A program made the position numbers and the translations under genes. Shown piece after piece: positions 35,901-42,094 of a DNA stretch of 64,000 nucleotides. The notes below the pieces were generated by a model, which ran no database searches, was not told the DNA's origin, and saw only the letters and a list, made by a program, of their open reading frames with translations. The first letter of the stretch is position 1, and each line of letters begins with the position of its first letter. Source of the stretch: AP-15 sp036500965. Its GTDB lineage: Bacteria; Pseudomonadota; Alphaproteobacteria; ATCC43930; CGMCC-115725. The stretch lies in assembly GCA_036500965.1 (NCBI GenBank), contig DASYBC010000072.1, forward strand, positions 1-64,000, given 5' to 3'.

Positions 35901-36414
35901 CGATGACGGCCGGCGCGAAGTCGCCCGCTTCTCGTTCCCGCGCCAGAACCGGCAAGGCGGGCTGTGCATCGCCGATTTCTTTCGCGATGTGGACGCGGGC
36001 GAGCGCGACGTGATCGGTCTGCAGGTGGTGACGATGGGCCGGCGCGCCTCCGAGGCGACGCGCGAATGGTTCGCCCAGAACCGCTACCAGGATTACTTGT
36101 ACTTGCACGGGCTGACCGTCGAGATGGCCGAGGCGCTGGCCGAATACCTGCACCGGCGCATCCGCGGCGAGCTCGGCTTTGCCGCCGAGGAGGCGCGCGA
36201 CGCGCAGGCGATGCTGGCTCAGGGCTATCGCGGCAGCCGCTATTCGTTCGGCTATCCGGCCTGTCCCAACCTCGCCGACCAGAAGCAGCTTCTCGAATTG
36301 CTGCGCGCCGAGGCGATCGGCATCACCCTCTCCGAAGAAGACCAGCTCGACCCCGAGCAGTCGACCTCGGCGATCGTCGTCCACCACCCGCAAGCCAAGT
36401 ATTTCTCGGTGTGA
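32908..36414 (+). CDS. metH: cobalamin-dependent methionine synthase
   Basis: This 1168-residue enzyme has all MetH modules: homocysteine-binding domain (about 1-310, zinc ligands in GLNCATGP and GGCCGTDVPH), folate domain, cap and B12 domain (GDVHDIGKNLV with the cobalt-ligating His) and reactivation domain. The reactivation motif RYSFGYPACPNLADQ is the form I know from actinobacterial and cyanobacterial MetH rather than the RPAPGYPACPDH of E. coli. The ATG at 32908 begins MTHFLDYLADRVVLCDGAMG; a longer frame is unlikely. It transfers methyl from 5-methyl-THF to homocysteine and is the last gene of the metF unit. Confidence 0.97.
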   Translation: MTHFLDYLADRVVLCDGAMGTQVQARNLDIERDFLGLENCTEIVCESRPDLIREIHRGYLAAGCDAVQTNSFGGSPITLGEFGLADRAFALNCCAAEIAREAVAEFAHDGRTRFVLGSVGPGTRLPSLGHVGYQELEDALAIQCAGLIDGGVDAIIIETCQDPLQIKAAVNGARRAREDAHKDTPILVQVTIETTGSLLVGADIAAAATIVHALGVPMIGLNCATGPREMAEHVKWLGESWPGYVSVQPNAGLPELVAGRAQYPLGADELAQWLERFVVEDGVNMIGGCCGTDVPHIAALDAMLRRIGGAGGDGRRRPAPRRRSPVWAPSAASLYGQVPLRQENAWLSIGERCNANGSRKFRRLQDEGDWDGCVEIGREQVREGSHTLDLCTAFVGRDEVADMTQAVTRMRGAINAPLVIDSTEYPVLEAALKLYGGKPIINSINFEDGEEAADKRLRLARRFGAAVIALTIDETGMAKEVEHKVAVARRLHDFACNKHGLPPSDLLFDPLTFTICTGNADDRRLGLNTLEAIEAIAQAMPECQIILGLSNISFGLNPAARQILNSVFLDHALRRGLTGAIVHFSRIMPLHKIPPEEARIAEDLIFDRRHDGYDPLHAFIGLFENRAAEQSEKKARPEKLEDRLAQRIVDGDRQGLEADLDLAMLNWKPLDIINNILLDGMKTVGELFGAGKMQLPFVLQSAETMKTAVRFLEPHMERLAGQEKGTVVLATVRGDVHDIGKNLVDIILTNNGYRVINLGIKQPIGAILEAAVAYKADAVGMSGLLVKSTVVMRENLEEMSRQGLDLPVMLGGAALTRRYVEEDCVKAYAAGRVAYARDAFDGLGLMDKIVTGKFDAHLGEVRARGEGRTVKPSRKLGRAADPRPMRPLDLDEIRLRRAELTRDVPVPPPPFWGARTIERISPKAVVPYLNERMLYQFQWGYRKDGKSLSEYREWAKDELRPILRRILDIAIRDEILMPQAAYGYWRCAAEGNDVILFADDGRREVARFSFPRQNRQGGLCIADFFRDVDAGERDVIGLQVVTMGRRASEATREWFAQNRYQDYLYLHGLTVEMAEALAEYLHRRIRGELGFAAEEARDAQAMLAQGYRGSRYSFGYPACPNLADQKQLLELLRAEAIGITLSEEDQLDPEQSTSAIVVHHPQAKYFSV

Positions 36415-36481
36415 GGCGGTTGCGCCACGGTGCGCCGGCCGCGGGATACCTGGCCGCGGCTCCGGGAAACCAGCGACCCGG

Positions 36482-36616
36482 GCTAACCTCGAACCACCAC
36501 AGGGTCGGCACTATGGCGGCGTCAACGCGCAAGCGCTCGTGAGCGGCAACTGCGCTTGGGTGAACTTCGTCAAACGCCCAGGCGAGGGCGATCGATGCGT
36601 CAGCCACAAAAGGCAT
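36482..36616 (-). pseudogene. VapC-type PIN-domain toxin, truncated remnant
   Basis: The ATG at 36616 opens MPFVADASIALAWAFDE, a VapC N-terminus with the first catalytic Asp, and homology continues to LWWFEV, which holds the next acidic residue. After about 45 codons (near 36482) the reading frame runs into unrelated sequence bordering the end of metH. A functional VapC is about 130 residues with two more acidic residues that are missing here. The start overlaps the antitoxin stop (TGATG), the usual arrangement of a toxin-antitoxin operon. The toxin should be dead while the antitoxin remains. Confidence 0.75.
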
Positions 36617-36861
36617 CAATATTTGTGCCCCTCGTGGCGCAGCGAGAGCAGCTCTTCAATAGAGATATGGCCGACTTCTTTGCCCAATCGCTTCAAATCG
36701 TCGATCGCATCATCGATCTCCCGCCGCCGGTGGGCCTCGGGGACGATCCGCGCGATTGCGCGCCCATGCCGGGTGACGATGATCGTCTCGCCACGCTCGA
36801 CCTCGTCGAGCAGGCGGGAAAGATGCGTCTTGGCATCGGAGGCTTGAACTTCGCGCGCCAT
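36616..36861 (-). CDS. Phd/YefM-type antitoxin
   Basis: This 81-residue protein has the Phd/YefM fold: MAREVQASDAKTHLSRLLDE, then GETIIVTRHGRAIARIVPE (about residues 25-43), followed by an Arg/Asp-rich helix that would wrap the toxin. It would bind its own promoter DNA and neutralise a PIN ribonuclease. Its toxin partner is the truncated vapC immediately downstream, so the antitoxin is an orphan in this window. It lies on the opposite strand from metH. The upstream gap to 37030 probably holds its promoter. Confidence 0.88.
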   Translation of the reverse strand: MAREVQASDAKTHLSRLLDEVERGETIIVTRHGRAIARIVPEAHRRREIDDAIDDLKRLGKEVGHISIEELLSLRHEGHKY

Positions 36862-37029
36862 CGCGATGTCCGATTGGTCGATATGACTAGTCAACTTAGC
36901 CTGACGCCCGGCGACATCAATCTCTCCCGAGCTGGCTTTAGTTTTTGGCCGACCCCGGAACGGCGCAACCCAGCTGAGCCGCGACGAGCATGACCGGCGA
37001 GCCTGCCGGGTTGCGCCGAGGGCTGCGAT

Positions 37030-37512
37030 ATGCTCCTCTGGGTCGTGTCGCAGCTGTCCAGCTACCCAGGCCGAGGGCCGTTCGCGCGTGCTGCCCTGAT
37101 GCTGCTGTTGGCTGTCGCCTCCGGGTGCACCGCGGTGCCGCCGCCGCAAGCGCAAAACCGGTTGATCGGGACCTGGGCCGATCCCGACAACGACACGATC
37201 ACGATTCGCCAAGACACCGTCGTCCAGAACCAGCGCGACGGTCGCAGCATCGCGCTCGGCAGCGGAGCCTGCGACGGCGCCTTCAGCTTTGCTTACGCCA
37301 CCTGGAGCCGCAGCGTGCTGACCGGGCTGTTGCCGCGCCAGCCCGGACTCGACAAGAATTTATCCGATATGCTGGTAGCGCCAACCTATCCCGTTGCCGT
37401 GCTGCATTGCGGCCAGGGCGACCAGACCTATGTCCTGCTCAATGATCGGCAGCTGGTAGCGATCTATCGCGACGGCGATGTCGGAGCCATCGAGCGTCTG
37501 GCGCGGCGTTGA
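37030..37512 (+). CDS. putative lipoprotein, unknown family
   Basis: This 160-residue protein has an N-terminal signal ending in a lipobox-like LLAVASGC (Cys near residue 33), then a mature domain of about 125 residues with TWADPDNDTITIRQDTVV and YVLLNDRQLVAIYRDGD near the end, suggesting a small beta-rich fold. Cysteines at about 80 (SGACDG) and about 127 (LHCGQ) could form a disulfide. I do not recognise the family. It is followed 53 nt later by a second lipoprotein gene and then by a two-component system, which suggests an envelope role. The start may lie slightly upstream. Confidence 0.7.
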   Translation: MLLWVVSQLSSYPGRGPFARAALMLLLAVASGCTAVPPPQAQNRLIGTWADPDNDTITIRQDTVVQNQRDGRSIALGSGACDGAFSFAYATWSRSVLTGLLPRQPGLDKNLSDMLVAPTYPVAVLHCGQGDQTYVLLNDRQLVAIYRDGDVGAIERLARR

Positions 37513-37565
37513 TTTGTGTTATATTTAGGGCCCGATTGACAAACGAGAGCTGACGGGAGACAGGG

Positions 37566-38150
37566 GTGACGCGGGCTGGGCGGCGGTTGTTCTATCCCGC
37601 GCTGATCAGCGTCGGGATCGGAATGCTTGCTTCCTGCGCCGAAATCCTGCCACCGCCCCCGCTGCGCACCATCGCGGCTGTGCGCCGGCCGCCGCCTCCG
37701 CCGCCGGCCTCGGTCCCGCGGCGCCGGACCGCGTTTCCGGTGCCGGCCCGCAAGCCTGTCCCGCCATCGCCCGACGAGGGAGCGCCCGCCGACACGGCGT
37801 CCAGCATGGCGATGGCCGAGCCTGCAGCCCCCGAGCCCGGGCCTGGCGAGGCGGCGCACACCCCGGAGCCCGCGACGGCGCCGCGAACCAGCCAGCTGGT
37901 CGGCCTCGACGAGCCGGCGGCGGCGCAGCTGCTCGGAGCTGCGACCGAACAATCCGCCCAACCCCCAGCCACGGTGTGGCGCTACCGCAACGCCACCTGC
38001 GAGCTCGACCTGTTCTTTTACCTCGATCTGCGCAGCGGTAAGATGCGGGCGTTGCACTATAAGTTCAAAGGCGACGCCGCCAATCCGGACGGCCAGCAGG
38101 ATTGTCTGCGATCTCTGGTCGTCGCCCGTGGGAGCGAGGGCCGATTTTAA
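37566..38150 (+). CDS. proline-rich lipoprotein with conserved C-terminal domain
   Basis: This 194-residue protein starts at a GTG preceded by GGGAGA. It has a lipoprotein signal (ALISVGIGMLASC, Cys near 24), a proline-rich linker (about residues 29-70) and an Ala/Pro-rich stretch. A compact C-terminal domain (about 118-190) contains VWRYRNATCELDLFFYLDL and QQDCLRSLVVAR, with two conserved cysteines. Similar small alphaproteobacterial lipoproteins have this domain, but its function is unknown to me. It ends 2 nt before the response regulator gene, so it is probably co-transcribed with the kinase and may supply a periplasmic signal. Confidence 0.78.
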   Translation: MTRAGRRLFYPALISVGIGMLASCAEILPPPPLRTIAAVRRPPPPPPASVPRRRTAFPVPARKPVPPSPDEGAPADTASSMAMAEPAAPEPGPGEAAHTPEPATAPRTSQLVGLDEPAAAQLLGAATEQSAQPPATVWRYRNATCELDLFFYLDLRSGKMRALHYKFKGDAANPDGQQDCLRSLVVARGSEGRF

Positions 38151-38152
38151 CG

Positions 38153-38872
38153 ATGCCGCACCTGCTTCTCGTCGATGACGACGATCTGTTCCGTGAATCG
38201 CTCGGCCTCAACCTGATCGATGAGGGCTACGAGGTCACCCCTTTCGACAATGGCCGCGACGCGCTGGCCTATCTCGAGCAGGGCGGCGGCGCCGACGCGA
38301 TGCTGCTCGACTGGCGCATGCCGCAGCTGACCGGCATCGAGGTGCTGCGCCGCATGCGCGGGCGCGGGATCGCCATTCCGGTGATCTTTCTGACCGCGCT
38401 GTCCGACGACATCTACGAAGAGGCGGCGCTCGCCGGCGGTGCGGTCGATTTCATCGACAAGGCGCGCCGCCTGCCGATCCTGGTCAAGCGCCTACAGCTG
38501 ATCACCGAAGGCGCTCGACCGGCCGCCGAATTCGAGCCGCCGCGTCCGGACGCGCTGCGGCTCGGGCCGCTGGAGCTGCGCTTTGACACCAACCGCGCGC
38601 AGTGGGCGGGCCGCATTGTCGAGCTGACCCTGACCGAGTTCAGGATCCTGGCGCTCCTCGCCGAGAACGCTGGCCATGACGTTGGCTATCGCGACATCTA
38701 TGATCTCGTTCACGGCAAGGACTTCGTCGCCGGTCACGGGGCAGAGGGGTACCGTGCCAATGTCCGTACCTTCATCAAGCGTATCCGCAAGAAGTTCCGC
38801 GACTGTGACCCCGATTTCGACCTCATCCATAATTACGCCGGTTTTGGATACCGCTGGACCGCGCAGAAATAG
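38153..38872 (+). CDS. OmpR-family response regulator
   Basis: This 239-residue regulator has an N-terminal receiver (HLLLVDDDDLF, phospho-acceptor Asp53 in LLDWRMP, Thr in FLTAL and Lys in FIDKARR) and a C-terminal OmpR/PhoB winged helix (LTLTEFRILALLAENAGHDVGYRDI, then IKRIRKKFRD and YAGFGYRW). It should bind DNA when phosphorylated by the kinase encoded next. The start at 38153 is two bases after the lipoprotein stop. Its 3' end overlaps the kinase gene by about 29 nt. The pair looks like an envelope-sensing system; similarity to ChvI/ChvG is only suggestive. Confidence 0.93.
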   Translation: MPHLLLVDDDDLFRESLGLNLIDEGYEVTPFDNGRDALAYLEQGGGADAMLLDWRMPQLTGIEVLRRMRGRGIAIPVIFLTALSDDIYEEAALAGGAVDFIDKARRLPILVKRLQLITEGARPAAEFEPPRPDALRLGPLELRFDTNRAQWAGRIVELTLTEFRILALLAENAGHDVGYRDIYDLVHGKDFVAGHGAEGYRANVRTFIKRIRKKFRDCDPDFDLIHNYAGFGYRWTAQK

Positions 38873-40403
38873 GCCGCGGCGCGCTCTGCGATGGGCCTGG
38901 GCCTGGTCGCTGTCGGTAAAGACCGGTCTGCTGGCGATCATCTTCCTGTTGGTCCCGGCGTTTCTCTACATCGAGTTCAGCGCCGCCTATGAGGAGAGCC
39001 AGGAGCTGCTGCTGCGCAGCGTGCGCGAAGAAGGGCGGGTGATCAGCCAATCGCTGCTCCCATTGCTGCGAAGCGCCGATGTCGGCTCGCTGCCCGGGCT
39101 TGGCCCAACCCTCGCCCGTTTCGCCGGCGAGGTGACGACGATCAAGCTGCTGCTGGCGCCCTCCGGTGCCGGCGGCGGGTTTTACTACGTGGCCTCATGG
39201 CCGACCGTCGAGCCGGCCAACTTGCAGGCCGAACGCGACATGCTGGCACAACAGGGCGTGCTTGCGCGGCTCGCCCAGAACTGCCGCGGCGAAATGCCGT
39301 TTTCGCTGATTTATCATCGCCCCACCGGCGGCGCCGAGATCGTGACCGCGGTGACCCCGCTGGCGACCGCGGCGGGGTGCTGGGCGGTGGTCTCCTCGTT
39401 CTCGCAAGCAGCGTTCCCCGGCGCCCATTTCGGCCAGCCCTATTGGGCGACGCCGCCGGTGCGGATTGCCGCGGTGATCTATCTGGCGATGGCCGCGATC
39501 ACGTTTTCGACGCTGTTCAGCGTGCGCGCCGGGCTGCGCCGCTTTGCCCGGCGGGCACGGCGGATTCGCGACCAGGGGCCCGACGCCGGCTCGTTCGGCG
39601 CCCGCGCCGATGTGCCGGAGCTCGCCGAGGTCGCGGCCGAATTCGACCGCATGGTCGACGCGCTGCACCGCTCAGCCGCCGAAATCCGACAGACGGCGGA
39701 GGACAACGCCCACGCTTTCAAGACCCCGATCGCGGTGATCCGCCAGTCGCTCGAGCCGCTGCGGCGTGTTCTGAGCGAGGACAACATCCGCGCTTTGCGG
39801 GCGGTCGGCGTCGTCGAGCATGCGCTCGACCGGCTCGATGCGCTGGTCGCCTCGGCGCGCGAGCTCGACGAGGCCGCCGCCGATCTGATCGACGAGCCGC
39901 TGGTGCCGGTCGATCTCGGACGGGTGATCGGCCGGATGATCCAAACCCGGTCGGCGATCCTCGACGAGCACGATGTTACCATCGTGCTGGCCAGCCGCGA
40001 CCTGACGATCACCGCGGACCTGCTGCCCGGCCTCTATGTTCTTGGCAGCGAAGCTATGATCGAGACGGTGCTCGACAATCTGATCGACAACGCGGTGTCG
40101 TTTTCGCCGCCGGGCGGCGAAATCCTGGTGCATCTGAGCCATGACGGCCGCTTTGCCCATCTGACCGTTTCCGATCGCGGGCCGGGTGTGCCGGAAGCGC
40201 AGATCGAGCGGATTTTTGAGCGGTATTATTCCGAGCGGCGGGCCGATGCCGGCGACGAGACGCCCGGGAGCTATTTTGGCATCGGGCTGTGGATCGCCCG
40301 GCGCAATGTCGAAGCGATGGGCGGGCTGATCGCCGCTGAGAATCGCCGGCCGCGCGGGCTGACGGTGCATATCCGACTGCCGCTGGCGCCCGGGCGCGGC
40401 TGA
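38844..40403 (+). CDS. membrane histidine kinase
   Basis: About 519 residues from a TTG start inside the end of the response regulator gene; no ATG is well placed, so the start is uncertain. It has a first membrane helix (GLLAIIFLLVPAFLYI), a periplasmic region of about 170 residues, a second helix (IAAVIYLAMAAITFSTLF), then HAMP-like and catalytic parts. The H-box is EDNAHAFKTPIAVI with phospho-acceptor His near residue 290 (numbered from the TTG). The ATPase has NLIDNAVSFSPPGG, DRGPGVP, FERYY and GIGLWIARRN. The HAFKTP box differs from the HELRTP of most kinases and suits its group. It phosphorylates the neighbouring regulator. Confidence 0.92.
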   Translation: MDTAGPRRNRPRRALRWAWAWSLSVKTGLLAIIFLLVPAFLYIEFSAAYEESQELLLRSVREEGRVISQSLLPLLRSADVGSLPGLGPTLARFAGEVTTIKLLLAPSGAGGGFYYVASWPTVEPANLQAERDMLAQQGVLARLAQNCRGEMPFSLIYHRPTGGAEIVTAVTPLATAAGCWAVVSSFSQAAFPGAHFGQPYWATPPVRIAAVIYLAMAAITFSTLFSVRAGLRRFARRARRIRDQGPDAGSFGARADVPELAEVAAEFDRMVDALHRSAAEIRQTAEDNAHAFKTPIAVIRQSLEPLRRVLSEDNIRALRAVGVVEHALDRLDALVASARELDEAAADLIDEPLVPVDLGRVIGRMIQTRSAILDEHDVTIVLASRDLTITADLLPGLYVLGSEAMIETVLDNLIDNAVSFSPPGGEILVHLSHDGRFAHLTVSDRGPGVPEAQIERIFERYYSERRADAGDETPGSYFGIGLWIARRNVEAMGGLIAAENRRPRGLTVHIRLPLAPGRG

Positions 40404-40418
40404 GCAGGGTTTTCGCCA

Positions 40419-40754
40419 GTGGAACCGCGGCTCAAAACCGGCCTTTGGATCAAGGCGCTCGTCCGCCGCTGCGATCTCGCCGCGGTTGCGGTCGCGGTCG
40501 TCGCTCGCGGCGACGGCGATGCCGGCGCAGTCCTGATCAAGCTCAACGGCCGCGACGACGGTTGCGCGGTGCTGGCGCAGGCGCGCGGCCCGGATGGCGA
40601 GCTCCTATGGATGCGCGCCACCGGCGCTGCCGCGGTCGCCGAAGCCGATGCCGATGCCTATATTTCGCGCCAGCGCCGGCGCGACCCGGATCTGTGGGTG
40701 GTTGAGATTGAGAGCGGCTCGCCCGCGAGCATTCTTGACGGCACGGTCGTTTGA
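40419..40754 (+). CDS. DUF1491 family protein
   Basis: This 111-residue protein begins at GTG with RLKTGLWIKALVRRC, the DUF1491 opening, and contains VLIKLNGRDDGCAVLAQARG and YISRQRRRDPDLWVVEIE. The family is small, cytoplasmic and restricted largely to alphaproteobacteria; no function has been assigned. It lies 15 nt after the histidine kinase stop and 43 nt before a stand-alone receiver, so it probably shares the transcript with the signalling genes. It is a useful lineage marker here. Confidence 0.88.
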   Translation: MEPRLKTGLWIKALVRRCDLAAVAVAVVARGDGDAGAVLIKLNGRDDGCAVLAQARGPDGELLWMRATGAAAVAEADADAYISRQRRRDPDLWVVEIESGSPASILDGTVV

Positions 40755-40797
40755 GCGGCGTTTACGTCGAGCGCAGATCACAAAGCAGAGCACGGGA

Positions 40798-41190
40798 ATG
40801 GGGTTCAGCATCCTGATCGTCGACGACGAGCCCGATGTGGCCGACCTGTTTCGCCAGCGCTTTCGCCGCGAGGCGCGCCGGGGCGAATACATCCTCTACT
40901 TCGCCACCTCGGGCGAGGAAGCGCTGCGCCGCCTCGACGAGATCGGCGCGGAGCTGATCGTCATCCTGTCCGACATCAACATGCCCGGGATGGACGGGCT
41001 CGCCCTGCTGGGCGAGATCAAGCAGCGCCGTCCCGAGCTGCCAGTCGTGATGGTGACCGCTTATGGCGACGAACGGCGCATGCGGCGGGCCGACGAGCTT
41101 GGCGCCGCCGCCTTTCTCGCCAAGCCGGTCGATTTCGACGAGCTGAAGCGCCGCCTGGCCGAGCTCGCGGCGCAGCGTCCGGGAGCGTGA
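40798..41190 (+). CDS. stand-alone response regulator receiver
   Basis: This 130-residue protein is a receiver domain only: ILIVDDEPDVADLF, phospho-acceptor Asp59 in ILSDINMPGMDG, Thr in VTAYGD and Lys in FLAKPVDF. With no output domain it probably relays phosphate or binds a partner. It is followed immediately by the secreted heme protein and the HAMP-GAF kinase, so it most likely belongs to that kinase and not to the upstream OmpR pair. The ATG at 40798 follows GCACGGGA, a weak ribosome site. Confidence 0.92.
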   Translation: MGFSILIVDDEPDVADLFRQRFRREARRGEYILYFATSGEEALRRLDEIGAELIVILSDINMPGMDGLALLGEIKQRRPELPVVMVTAYGDERRMRRADELGAAAFLAKPVDFDELKRRLAELAAQRPGA

Positions 41191-41291
41191 CCGTGTCGGC
41201 ATGGCGGCAGCAACAGGGGTTCGGCCGGGCTGGCTGCGTCGCGCGGAGGCAGCGAGCGGCGTTGCGCGCCGCGGCCGCGGGGCCTGAGCAG

Positions 41292-42071
41292 ATGCCGGGG
41301 ACAGAACGGCGCAAAGGCTCGCCGGTGGCGGCCTTGGCGCTGCTCGGTCTGCTCGCCGCCGGGATGACGGCACCCCGCGCTTGCGCCGACAGCGCGACGC
41401 ATGACAAAGACGCCGCCATCGCCCAGAGCCTGGCCGAGATGCTGCGCGACGCGCGAACCGTCATCTCCAACAATGAGGACCTGATCAACAACCCGGATAT
41501 CGGCGACAAGCATCTCGGCGGGCGCAAGGTGTTGAGCGACGCCGAGGCGCTGTATCGAAAGGACACCGCCTCCGACCCCATGGCGATCGATCCGGCCTCT
41601 TATCACGGCCGGCTGATGCGCGCGATGATGAGCGCCATCGTCCAGGTGACCGATGAAAACCAGGTGACGATCAACGAGAAGGGAACCGGGTTTAAGGGGT
41701 TTATCCCGGCGGTGTTCGGCCGTCTGGTCAGCGAAACGTTCAACGACCTGGCTAAGGGCGAGGCCGAGATCAAAGTAACCGCGCCGACCGATCTCGTCCG
41801 CAACCGCAAGGCGCTGCCCGACGCCTGGGAGAGGATGGTCATCAAAACCAAGCTGCTCAACCCCGGCTGGCCGCGCGGGCAACCCTATTCGGCCACTGTC
41901 GCGATCGACGGGAAGCCAGCTTATCGGTTCGCCGTTCCCGAATATTACACTGCGTCCTGTCTCACCTGCCACGGGACGCCAAAGGGGGCGCTCGACATCA
42001 CCGGCTATCCGAAGGAGGGGCGAAAGCTCGGCGACCTCGGCGGTGTCATGAGCATCACCCTGTTTCGCTGA
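41292..42071 (+). CDS. DUF3365 (Tll0287-like) secreted c-type heme protein
   Basis: From the ATG at 41292 the protein has 259 residues: a signal peptide (VAALALLGLLAAGMTAPRACA), then a DUF3365/Tll0287-like domain. A DUF3365 hallmark is the C-terminal CLTCHG (CxxCH) motif for covalent heme, followed by SITLFR at the end. A GTG start at 41187 would overlap the receiver gene and precede the signal peptide. The known cyanobacterial homologue has a PAS-like fold with redox-active c-heme. Many proteins fuse this domain to a kinase; here it stands alone, 23 nt in front of a HAMP-GAF kinase, suggesting a separate periplasmic sensor subunit. Confidence 0.88.
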   Translation: MPGTERRKGSPVAALALLGLLAAGMTAPRACADSATHDKDAAIAQSLAEMLRDARTVISNNEDLINNPDIGDKHLGGRKVLSDAEALYRKDTASDPMAIDPASYHGRLMRAMMSAIVQVTDENQVTINEKGTGFKGFIPAVFGRLVSETFNDLAKGEAEIKVTAPTDLVRNRKALPDAWERMVIKTKLLNPGWPRGQPYSATVAIDGKPAYRFAVPEYYTASCLTCHGTPKGALDITGYPKEGRKLGDLGGVMSITLFR

Positions 42072-42094
42072 AGCGCCGGCATGGCACCAGCCCA

